NCBI RefSeq assembly: GCF_026240015.1
Contig: NZ_JAPIUX010000004.1
Coordinates: forward strand, 124,001-188,000
Direction of reading: 5' to 3'
Length of the DNA: 64,000 nucleotides
DNA from: Acetobacter farinalis
GTDB lineage: Bacteria; Pseudomonadota; Alphaproteobacteria; Acetobacterales; Acetobacteraceae
A program made the position numbers and the translations under genes. Below, piece after piece: positions 13,655 to 21,446 of this stretch (positions are counted from its first letter, which is position 1; every line of letters starts with the position of its first letter). Under the pieces are notes generated by a model. It had not been told where the DNA came from. It did not search any database and saw only the letters and a list, made by a program, of their open reading frames with translations.

Positions 13655-15895
13655 TTACAAATCAGCCGTAAAGGAAAACTTGAAGGTACGGGGCAACCCT
13701 TGCAGCAGATAACCATTGAAAGCTGAACCCCAATACCGCGTGTTCGCAATATTCTCCACGTCAAACCGCAAGGTGAGCGGTTTATGCGCCACAGCAAAGG
13801 TATAGCGCGCGCCCAGATCAAACCGTGTCCAGACAGGCAGATGCAGGGTGTTGGCCGTATTCACCCATTGTCTGCCCGTGTTTTCCACACGCCCAACCAC
13901 CGTTGCCCCACGCAGGAATGGCAGATCATATTCCAGATTTCCATTGATGGTATAATTGGGAATACCAATAGCGGTATGCCCGTTATCCAGCCCCTGCGCT
14001 GTGCGCCGCAGGTCCGCATCAATCAGGGTTGCCCCGCCATTGAAGCGCAACCCCGGCAGGATCTGGCCATTTACATTCAGCTCCACACCACGGTTCCGCT
14101 GCAAACCATTTTCACGGAAAATGAACTGGCCACCATCGCCATACGGTTCTGTGTAGGAATTGGGTTGCGCAATCTGGTAAAATGCAAGTGTGGTGGTGAA
14201 ACGTCCGGTATCGTATTTGGCCCCCACCTCATATTGAACACTTCTGAACGGCGGGAAAATCTGGCCCAGATTGACCAGATTGCTGCCGCTCGCCGTAGGC
14301 CCTTGTGACAACCCTTCAATTCGGTTGAAATACACGGACGTACGACGCGTCGGATGCACCACCAACCCGACCACCGGGGTTATGGCCCCCTCATTATAAT
14401 AGGCCGTACGCGCACCATTTCCATAGGCATCATACCCGTTGATCAGCATGTTCTGATACCGGAAGCCCGCTATAAGCGCGATACGGCCCTTCCAGAAAGA
14501 CATCGTGTCTGAAAAGAACAGGCTGTAAAGCTGTGTCCGGCTGGTCGGTAACGGATTATCCAGATTACCGCCTGTCAGGTTCTCAGCAGGAGGCGGAACA
14601 GCAGCCGTATCATACAGAGTGGTATCAAACGCGTTTTCCGCCATGGCGTAAGCTGTTTGGCTTTCTTCCCACAGGGCAGAACCACCGGCATTCACTTCAT
14701 GTTTGACAAACCCCGTCTTGAAATGCGCGCGCACACCACCGCGTGTGCTTTCATTCGTCTGGGTATAGGGCACATACATCGCCCCTGCCGTGGCGGCTCC
14801 TGTCCCGGAGTCATGGACTGTCAGTGTGGAGTAATTTCCCTTCTCATCACCCCCTAATCCGCCAAAAGCACCATACACCGTGATATGTTCTGAAAAATCA
14901 TGCTCTACATTGAGCATACCGAAAATGTAATTCAGATCATTATAGGTCCAACGCTGCCCGTAGTTGTGAGCGGCACCGGGAACACGCGGAACAGATGTGG
15001 CATCCGCCCCCAGAAACACACCGGGACGCCCGCCCTGCACCCCCTGATTCTGGTAATTCATATCCAGAGAAATGCGGGTTCTGTCATCATGCCAGTCAAA
15101 ATCCGCCCCCAGCACTGCGGAATGGCGGCGTTCGTGCTCCACGGATGTCTGGCCGGAAAGACCCGCCACATTCAGCCGCAGACCATAGGCTTTGTCCTGC
15201 CCAAAACGACGCCCGACATCCAGACTGCCACCCCCTACGCCCTGACTGGCGTAATCACCCGTCAGGCGGGTGATGGGGGTGTTCCCGGCATGCTTGAACA
15301 TCAGATTGATCCCCCCTCCAATGCCTGTCCCGCCCGGGGCCGCGCCGTTCAGAAACGCACTGGCTCCATTGAGCACCTGAACCTGATCATAAAGCTGGGG
15401 GGAAACAAGCTGACGGGGTGTGATGCCGTAGAGCCCATTGATCGCGACATCATCCCCATAAACAGGGAAGCCACGGATAACAAAAATTTCGGAAAAATTA
15501 CCGTATCCATATGTTGTGCGGACAGATGGGTCATTTTCCAGAACCTGCCCGAGCGTCTGGGACTGCTGGTTGAGAATAAGGCTCGCGCCATAACTGCGGA
15601 TATTGAAGGGAACATCCAGCCCTTTCTTGTTCCCCAGCGCGCCAAGCTGGCCGCCGCTGCGCACGTCCATCTGGTTTCGGCGTCTGGCGGTTACCAGAAT
15701 AGCTTCATCCTTGCGGGACGGGACGACAGGGGCCGCAGCCGTGGCCGCCTTCCCGGCGTCCCGCGTTGCCTCTGCCTTGTGAGAGTCCGCCATAGCCGCA
15801 CCGCTGCCACTGAAGGCCGCAAGGATTGCCAGCAGCACAGCAGAATGCCTGCATCCTTGCGCAAAACAGAAAACCGGCAGGCGGGCATGCATCAT
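13655..15895 (-). CDS. TonB-dependent siderophore receptor
   Basis: The 746-residue outer-membrane receptor has a signal peptide ending near AAMADS. A TonB-box-like stretch around DEAILVTARRR follows, then a plug domain with VRTTYGYGNFSEIFVIRGF and GGGINLMFKHA, and a long beta-barrel ending in the C-terminal aromatic signature FKFSFTADL. It resembles the FhuA/FoxA-type ferric-siderophore group; the ligand cannot be named. It is divergent from a PepSY-protein operon across a 124-bp region with a Fur box, as expected of iron-regulated uptake. A terminator at 13512-13535 ends the transcript. Confidence 0.92.
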   Translation of the reverse strand: MMHARLPVFCFAQGCRHSAVLLAILAAFSGSGAAMADSHKAEATRDAGKAATAAAPVVPSRKDEAILVTARRRNQMDVRSGGQLGALGNKKGLDVPFNIRSYGASLILNQQSQTLGQVLENDPSVRTTYGYGNFSEIFVIRGFPVYGDDVAINGLYGITPRQLVSPQLYDQVQVLNGASAFLNGAAPGGTGIGGGINLMFKHAGNTPITRLTGDYASQGVGGGSLDVGRRFGQDKAYGLRLNVAGLSGQTSVEHERRHSAVLGADFDWHDDRTRISLDMNYQNQGVQGGRPGVFLGADATSVPRVPGAAHNYGQRWTYNDLNYIFGMLNVEHDFSEHITVYGAFGGLGGDEKGNYSTLTVHDSGTGAATAGAMYVPYTQTNESTRGGVRAHFKTGFVKHEVNAGGSALWEESQTAYAMAENAFDTTLYDTAAVPPPAENLTGGNLDNPLPTSRTQLYSLFFSDTMSFWKGRIALIAGFRYQNMLINGYDAYGNGARTAYYNEGAITPVVGLVVHPTRRTSVYFNRIEGLSQGPTASGSNLVNLGQIFPPFRSVQYEVGAKYDTGRFTTTLAFYQIAQPNSYTEPYGDGGQFIFRENGLQRNRGVELNVNGQILPGLRFNGGATLIDADLRRTAQGLDNGHTAIGIPNYTINGNLEYDLPFLRGATVVGRVENTGRQWVNTANTLHLPVWTRFDLGARYTFAVAHKPLTLRFDVENIANTRYWGSAFNGYLLQGLPRTFKFSFTADL

Positions 15896-16019
15896 GACAT
15901 GGGATCCAGAATGAAAGACTGACTACGCTGATAGACGCAATTAAGAGACATTCGCAACATCGTTTTGAGGCTATTCTCCCTCTTCGGGGTTTACAGCCCC
16001 TCTCCAAACACCTAGCAGA

Positions 16020-16358
16020 ATGAGAATGCTTCTCACAAACAACATCCAGAGTGTGAGCGATTCTCTCGTTTCCGGCACAAAAGCCGCTCAGAAGCGGAAG
16101 GCCGTTCTCCGTAGGCTTGCCCTGCTGGCTGGCGTCTGTGCCGTATGCTTTCTGACCGCCCATCTGATCATGCTGGCGGCCCTCCGCCTGCCGTATGAAG
16201 ATACGCGCCTGAAAACAGATCTGGGTGGCATGCTGGTTGCGGCCCTTCTACCCGTTCTGGTTCTCATGGGTTTTGCGGGCCGCCGGCATCTATGGGGCAT
16301 CACGCTCTGCCTGCTGGCTTGCGGGGCGGCGGCCCTGACCGCTCTCCTTCCGCGCTGA
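16020..16358 (+). CDS. Small inner-membrane protein of the iron-uptake cluster (DUF3649-like position)
   Basis: The frame gives up to 112 residues with about three hydrophobic segments (LALLAGVCAVCFLTAHLIML, MLVAALLPVLVLMGF and a final one). Genes of the DUF3649-PepSY-DUF3325 type commonly follow siderophore receptors, and this gene occupies the first position; the family call itself is tentative. The ATG at 16020 sits inside the Fur box, so the true start may be the in-frame GTG at 16053. The PepSY gene begins 15 bases after its stop. Confidence 0.6.
   Translation: MRMLLTNNIQSVSDSLVSGTKAAQKRKAVLRRLALLAGVCAVCFLTAHLIMLAALRLPYEDTRLKTDLGGMLVAALLPVLVLMGFAGRRHLWGITLCLLACGAAALTALLPR
16021..16035. 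promoter_or_regulatory. Fur box
   Basis: TGAGAATGCTTCTCA is a perfect inverted repeat with arms TGAGAA and TTCTCA around TGC. It differs by one base from the classic 7-1-7 form TGAGAATGATTCTCA. A weaker half-related site (TGAGGCTATTCTC) lies at 15966-15978. Both lie in the divergent receptor/PepSY promoter region. Iron repression of both transcripts is inferred. Confidence 0.7.
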
Positions 16359-16373
16359 TGAGAAAAACCGCCC

Positions 16374-17843
16374 ATGCGTGACACTCTCCGCGTACATATG
16401 GGGTGGCTCCATAGCTGGCTTGGCTTTCTGGCGGGCCTGCTGCTGCTCTGCATTTTTGCCTCCGGCACGCTGGCCGTGTTTGATACGGAAATCACCCACT
16501 GGATGCAGCCGGAAGTTCCACTGCACACCCGCACCGCCCTTACCCCCGCAGCCCTGAACGCCGCCGCACAAGCGGTTGAAGCCTCGGAACGGCAAGGATT
16601 TTCCACGTTTCTCTCCCTCCCTTCCCATCGGGACCCTGTTTTGCGGGTTCTGCATTATGATGGTTACGAATTTACCGGCCCAGCACTCAGCCCGGAAACC
16701 GGGACTTCTTTTGCACCCCGCGAGACGGCTGGCGGGCAGTTTTTCTATAATTTCCACTTCTCACTCCGGGGCGGAGACCACCCCGGCGTGCAGCTTGTGA
16801 CCTTTCTGGGGCTTTGCCTTCTGGTCACGCTCGGGTCCGGCCTTGTTATTCACCTCAAGGCGCTCTGGCCGGACCTTGTGCTGCTCCGCCCGTTCGGGCC
16901 ACGGCCCCGCGCCTGGGTGGATGCGCACCTGATTGCCGGTGTGCTGTTCCTGCCCTTCATCCTGTTCATGGCATATACGGGCACGGCTATTCATGCCCGG
17001 GTGCTGCTTCCGGCCCAGTCCTTTTTCTCCCCCTCTCCCGCCGGGCCTCCTAAAAAGAGCGCCCCGAAAGGCAGGCTCCTGCAGGCTGGCCCTCCTCTGC
17101 CGCCTCTTGCCCCTCTGATAACGCAGGGCCGGGAGAGGCTGCACAGCCCGGACGGTAATCTTGTCCTGTTCACCGCGGATGACGTACGCATTTTCAGAAG
17201 CGACGCATCCGGCCCCTTCCTGACCAGAGATCACGCGGACTTCAGCCGGAAAGACGGGCATTTCCTCCGGTCTGTCACACGCAGTTCGCCAACGGTTGCC
17301 ACCATGCAGCTTGTGCGCGGATTACATTACGCCCGCTATGCGCCGCTCACCCTGCGATGGCTGTATTTTCTGTCCGGGCTGGCGGCCACCGCGCTGGCGG
17401 GCAGCGGGCTGGTTGTGTTTCTCATGAAGCGCCGCCGCTCATCTGGAGAAAACGCCTTCTTCCGGCTTGCGGAAGCACTGACCCTGACCGTGATAACGGG
17501 CTTCCCCATTGCCACGCTGGGGCTGTTCTGGGCGAACCGCTGCCTGCCTGTTGCCCTCACGGGGCGCATCATGGCCGAGATTGATCTCTTTTTTACCCTT
17601 TGGACGCTCTTCGCCATACATGCCCTGCTGCTGTGCCTGCGCCGGCATGCCGCCGCTGCGTGGCGCCAGCACCTGTATTGCCTCGCGCTGGCAGGCGGCA
17701 TGCTCCCACTGGTGGATCTTCTCTCCGGCTCCCACCCGTGGGGAGACGGCGCGATGCTTTTTGTGACTGTAGACGCTCTGGCGTTTCTAAGCGGGCTGAT
17801 CGCCCTATTTGCCGCACAGCACCTGCGGAGGCCCGCCACATGA
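16374..17843 (+). CDS. PepSY-associated transmembrane protein, iron-uptake type (PiuB-like)
   Basis: This 489-residue inner-membrane protein begins with the family signature HMGWLHSWLGFLAGLLLLCI and TLAVFDTEI. It has a periplasmic PepSY-like region and further membrane spans. These include LVTFLGLCLLVTLGSGLVIH with conserved His residues and a C-terminal block of four to five spans. Relatives are proposed to be reductases acting on ferric-siderophore complexes. It is embedded in a three-gene operon; its stop overlaps the next start by four bases. Co-regulation with the divergent receptor by Fur is likely. Confidence 0.85.
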   Translation: MRDTLRVHMGWLHSWLGFLAGLLLLCIFASGTLAVFDTEITHWMQPEVPLHTRTALTPAALNAAAQAVEASERQGFSTFLSLPSHRDPVLRVLHYDGYEFTGPALSPETGTSFAPRETAGGQFFYNFHFSLRGGDHPGVQLVTFLGLCLLVTLGSGLVIHLKALWPDLVLLRPFGPRPRAWVDAHLIAGVLFLPFILFMAYTGTAIHARVLLPAQSFFSPSPAGPPKKSAPKGRLLQAGPPLPPLAPLITQGRERLHSPDGNLVLFTADDVRIFRSDASGPFLTRDHADFSRKDGHFLRSVTRSSPTVATMQLVRGLHYARYAPLTLRWLYFLSGLAATALAGSGLVVFLMKRRRSSGENAFFRLAEALTLTVITGFPIATLGLFWANRCLPVALTGRIMAEIDLFFTLWTLFAIHALLLCLRRHAAAAWRQHLYCLALAGGMLPLVDLLSGSHPWGDGAMLFVTVDALAFLSGLIALFAAQHLRRPAT

Positions 17844-18133
17844 TACTGCTGCTGGCTTGCGTGCTCTGGTGTGTGGCCTTCCGATGCCATGAGTGGTTGC
17901 AGTCCAGAAACCGCACTACCTTCCCGATGCCGGTACGCGCCGTATGGCTGAACCAAGGCGTTCGTGCTCTCGCCCCCTGTCTGGCGCTGGCTCTTTGCCT
18001 GATGCACTCGCCCGCGCTGGGGGTGCTGTTCTGGCTCGGCCTTGGCTCTGTGTGTGGTGTTTGCACCAGCGTGCTGATGGCCGTGCTCAAAAACAAACGG
18101 GGGCGTGCCCCTGCAGGCAAGCCCCCGTTATAG
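17840..18133 (+). CDS. DUF3325-like small membrane protein
   Basis: A 97-residue protein starts at the ATG overlapping the PepSY stop (ATGA). It has three hydrophobic segments: MILLLACVLWCVAF, VRALAPCLALALCL and LGVLFWLGLGSVCGVCTSVL. Its size, topology and position after a PepSY protein match DUF3325 proteins of siderophore uptake clusters. Its last 13 codons are shared with a hairpin that serves as terminator for the convergent carboxypeptidase gene. Confidence 0.7.
   Translation: MILLLACVLWCVAFRCHEWLQSRNRTTFPMPVRAVWLNQGVRALAPCLALALCLMHSPALGVLFWLGLGSVCGVCTSVLMAVLKNKRGRAPAGKPPL
18097..18128 (-). terminator. Terminator of the S10 carboxypeptidase gene, inside the end of the convergent gene
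   Basis: Read leftward, the arms ACGGGGGC and GCCCCCGT are followed by TTGTTTTT. The hairpin lies within the last codons of the rightward DUF3325-like gene. Confidence 0.75.
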
Positions 18134-18186
18134 GCGCTCCCGGATGCGGGAGAATGACCCGCACCCGGTTTTGTTTCGTGGCCTCG

Positions 18187-19878
18187 TTATTTTGCCGCCA
18201 CCGGAGCCACAGCGGTGTGGGTCTGGGTGATGAATTTGGCAACATTGTCATGCAGTTGCGCCAGAGAGTCCTGATGCGCATAGACCATATGGCCGGATTC
18301 ATACTGAACAATCTGAATATTATTGCTCAGCTCATGCGAAACAGGCAGATGCTTCATTTCGTAAATCCCCTCGAAATAGGGGGTGCCGAGGTCAAAATAC
18401 CCCTGATTCAGCATGACTTTCAGGCTGGGATTGTGCTTCATGGCCGAGGCCAGATCAGGCAGCACATTGACAGCCCCATGGATCGGGAATTCCGTATTGG
18501 GCTGTTTGTGTGAGAAATCCCACTTCATGATTGCATCAGAGAAGAACTTGTATTCCTGATACCCATCACCAAAGGATGGTGAATTTCCATAATGCAGGGT
18601 GTTATGGGCGTAATCGTTAAACGCGGCAATATAGGCGGCAGACATGGCGGAAGACTGCGGGTCATAATCCGCGAACTGGGAAAGCTTATCCATGGTCGGA
18701 CCAGAGAAGCGGCTGTCCAGACGCCCCGTATCCAAACCCTTTTCACCCTGAAGGGTTTTTTCAAACTCCCCGCCGCTGATGCGCAGATCCGCCTTTTTGA
18801 TGTAGTCCACCGGCAGGCCAGTATACGCATGCAGCTTCTGCGCAACGGCATCGCGCTGGGCATCAGAAATTGCATTTCCTTCCTGCAAGGCCGCCGTGTA
18901 TTCGGTCAGCGCAAAATGCTCGACCTCTTTGAGGAAGGCCTTGAGGTCCGGATGCTGTTCCGGCAGGCATTTGTGATACCAGGCCGTTGCCGCATAGCTG
19001 GGAAGAGCCAGCACATAAGGCTGATCAATTGACGGGTTCATGGCAGCCCCATCAATATCATTGTCATAATTCAGAATCTGCGAAAGCAGGATAACACCGT
19101 TCAGATCAATGCCTTTTTCATCAGCCAGCTTGTTGGCCACAATGGCGGAACGGGTTGTGCCGTAGCTTTCACCAAACAGATATTTGGGAGAATTGTACCG
19201 CCCGTAGCGGGACAGGAACTGGGCAATAAAATCGGTAAAGGCCCCGGCATCAGCATCCGTGCCAAAAAAGGCCTTTTCCTTGTCTTTGCCAATCAGGCGA
19301 CCATACCCGGTGCCGGGTGCATCGATAAACACCAGATCGGAAACATCCAGCAAACTGTCATTGTTATTGACAATTGCATAGGGTGCGGCGGGCGTATGGG
19401 TATCATCCGCTGTCACCACTTTTTTAGGGCCGAACGCCCCCATATGCAGCCAGACGCTGGAAGAGCCCGGTCCACCGTTATAAACAAACGTGATCGGGCG
19501 GCCTTCCGGGCGCACACCTTTTTTGAAATACGCGACGTAAAACACAGAAGCTGTCGCGTCAGGCTGTGTTTTGTCCTTGTCCGTATCCGGCAGGGCGGAA
19601 TCATCCCAGTCCGCTTTATGAACAATCAGCGTTCCGGAAACGGCTTCATAATCAATATGCGCCCCGTGGACTGTTACAGAGCCGCTTGTTGTCACGGCCT
19701 GCGGTTTCCCCAGAAAATCTTCCACGCTGGTTTTCTGTTTTGCCGCATCCGCCGCCTGATGGGCTTCCACCGCCCGCGCCTGCGGTTGGGCCGTAACACT
19801 GGCGGCCAGCACCGAAACCGTGGCAAGCAGGCCCGCCAGTTTCAAACCCGTCTGTTGTGCGCGCATAGACACTCTCAT
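18187..19878 (-). CDS. Secreted serine carboxypeptidase, peptidase family S10
   Basis: The protein has up to 563 residues; an internal ATG at 19866 with AGGA upstream is an equally good start. The signal peptide ends around VTAQPQA. S10 motifs are clear: YNGGPGSSS forms the oxyanion region, FGESYGTTR holds the nucleophile Ser, and the C-terminal half provides the Asp in NQGYFDLGTPY and the His in YESGHMVYAH. Bacterial S10 enzymes release C-terminal residues from periplasmic or extracellular peptides. It stands as a single gene with its own terminator. The 100 bp downstream of the amidase separates the two. Confidence 0.9.
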   Translation of the reverse strand: MRVSMRAQQTGLKLAGLLATVSVLAASVTAQPQARAVEAHQAADAAKQKTSVEDFLGKPQAVTTSGSVTVHGAHIDYEAVSGTLIVHKADWDDSALPDTDKDKTQPDATASVFYVAYFKKGVRPEGRPITFVYNGGPGSSSVWLHMGAFGPKKVVTADDTHTPAAPYAIVNNNDSLLDVSDLVFIDAPGTGYGRLIGKDKEKAFFGTDADAGAFTDFIAQFLSRYGRYNSPKYLFGESYGTTRSAIVANKLADEKGIDLNGVILLSQILNYDNDIDGAAMNPSIDQPYVLALPSYAATAWYHKCLPEQHPDLKAFLKEVEHFALTEYTAALQEGNAISDAQRDAVAQKLHAYTGLPVDYIKKADLRISGGEFEKTLQGEKGLDTGRLDSRFSGPTMDKLSQFADYDPQSSAMSAAYIAAFNDYAHNTLHYGNSPSFGDGYQEYKFFSDAIMKWDFSHKQPNTEFPIHGAVNVLPDLASAMKHNPSLKVMLNQGYFDLGTPYFEGIYEMKHLPVSHELSNNIQIVQYESGHMVYAHQDSLAQLHDNVAKFITQTHTAVAPVAAK

Positions 19879-19978
19879 CCTTCAGACCATGTTATACTAT
19901 ATCATGGTATCAGGAAGAGTCTGGCTCGCCTAGCCTGTTTCTTTTTCGCAACAAAGCCTTTGTCGGGCGCACTGTGGC

Positions 19979-20854
19979 CTACCCCGCCAGCCCTACCCCT
20001 GCTGCGGCGAAATAGCGGTTCACGGCCGTGCACATGGCTCCGGCCACCATCGCCCGGTGGCCAGCCTGCCGCAGGGCGGCTTCATCCATCCGGTTAGACA
20101 TGAATCCCATTTCCACCAGAACAGACGGAATCTGGGCCGATTTCAGCACGGCGAATGCCGCGTGACGATGCGGGTGTGTCAGCAGATTAATCCGTGACTG
20201 AAAAGCCGAGACCACGGCACTGGCCATATGCGCGGACCCGCGTCTGGCTTCTTCTGTCACCAGACTGGCCAGAATCTGCTGCACCTCGGGCGAGGTTCCC
20301 TGCACCAGAGGGCCGCCATAGCGGTCTGCACTGTTCTCGGTTTTGGCCAGATCCGCCGTCTGGCTGTCTGACGCCCCGTGGGAATGCGTATACACGCTGG
20401 CCCCCCGCACCCCGGCATTGTGCAGGGCATCCGCATGCATGGAAATGAACAGGGACGCCCCATGCTGCTGAGCCAGTTCAACGCGCCCGTCCAGCGGCAC
20501 AAAATGATCACTGGTGCGTGTCATGGCCACACGGTACCGGCCCGTTGCCAGCAGTTGCTGCCGAAGCTCCGTTGCCGCTGCTTCCGCAACATATTTCTCG
20601 TAAGTCCCGCTATAGCCGATCGCGCCGGGGTCCTTGCCCCCATGGCCCGGGTCAAGCATGACAAGCGGCAGAGCCGGGCGTGCCTTCCCGATAATGGCTG
20701 GAGCCTGAAGCCCGCGCCCGACGGGAGGCGCCAGCGGACCGGCCGGGCGCGAAAGCGTGTGGTGTGCCCCCCCTGCCGCACGGGCCGGAGCGGCCAGCAG
20801 CCCCCCCGCCAACAGGCCAGCACCTGTCACCAGAAGCGTGCGTCGGTCAGACAT
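19979..20854 (-). CDS. N-acetylmuramoyl-L-alanine amidase (Amidase_3 family)
   Basis: The ATG at 20854 has AGGA eight bases upstream and gives 291 residues starting MSDRRTLLVTG. The N-terminus carries a twin-arginine-like pair and a cleavable hydrophobic stretch ending AAPARA. The catalytic domain shows the zinc ligands in LDPGHGGKDPG and SMHADAL and the catalytic Glu in LVEMGFMSN. It cleaves the amide bond between muramic acid and the stem peptide during cell separation. No LysM or AMIN domain is visible, so it is a minimal AmiA/AmiC-like enzyme. An upstream in-frame extension of 45 residues has no signal-peptide character. Confidence 0.9.
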   Translation of the reverse strand: MSDRRTLLVTGAGLLAGGLLAAPARAAGGAHHTLSRPAGPLAPPVGRGLQAPAIIGKARPALPLVMLDPGHGGKDPGAIGYSGTYEKYVAEAAATELRQQLLATGRYRVAMTRTSDHFVPLDGRVELAQQHGASLFISMHADALHNAGVRGASVYTHSHGASDSQTADLAKTENSADRYGGPLVQGTSPEVQQILASLVTEEARRGSAHMASAVVSAFQSRINLLTHPHRHAAFAVLKSAQIPSVLVEMGFMSNRMDEAALRQAGHRAMVAGAMCTAVNRYFAAAGVGLAG

Positions 20855-21446
20855 CTTTTTTCCTGCCTCGGGTGCACAGGGCGCTCCTGTGGGGCCAAGG
20901 CGCCCGGCCAATGGGAGAAAACCGGCTGGTTTTTCAGACTTTGGCTTCATAACACGCTTCACACTTCTGTAATCGGGGCAATTCTGCACATAGATAATGT
21001 CGAAACCGTGTCAGAATCAGAGAGACAAATAAAGAGGAATGAAAAACAGTCTTTCTGAATGGGTTGCGGTTTGTTGCGGTTTGGGTCATGTTCAACAAGC
21101 ATGGCTCAAGGCAGGATTGCCCGTTATGCATCCTGTTTCCGCCCCTGTGAAAGCTAAGGGCGCGGCTGGCGTCAGACCGCCGCCCGGCGCAGACGGGGCA
21201 GGAAACATTGTTTTGAAGGATCTATGACTATCGCCTTGGCCACTACCTTGGAGTGCATGACCAGACCGGAAGCAGCAGCCTGTTTCCGCGCCTCTGCTGT
21301 CACCTCAGTGCCTGGCCTGGCATCCGCCTCCCATTGTCTCACACATACAGATCTATGCCTGCCGGAAGTGTCCCCATCCCGTGTCCAGCCGTTCAAACGG
21401 CTCCACCGGACAGGCCGGCCACCGGCACACCGGAGTTTTTCTTTTT
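20855..21446. other. Long 5' region of the RNase E gene
   Basis: About 590 bp lie between the divergent amidase and RNase E starts. I see no credible coding sequence. In many bacteria the RNase E mRNA has a long leader used for autoregulation, and this spacer could play that part; no named motif was identified. Confidence 0.4.
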
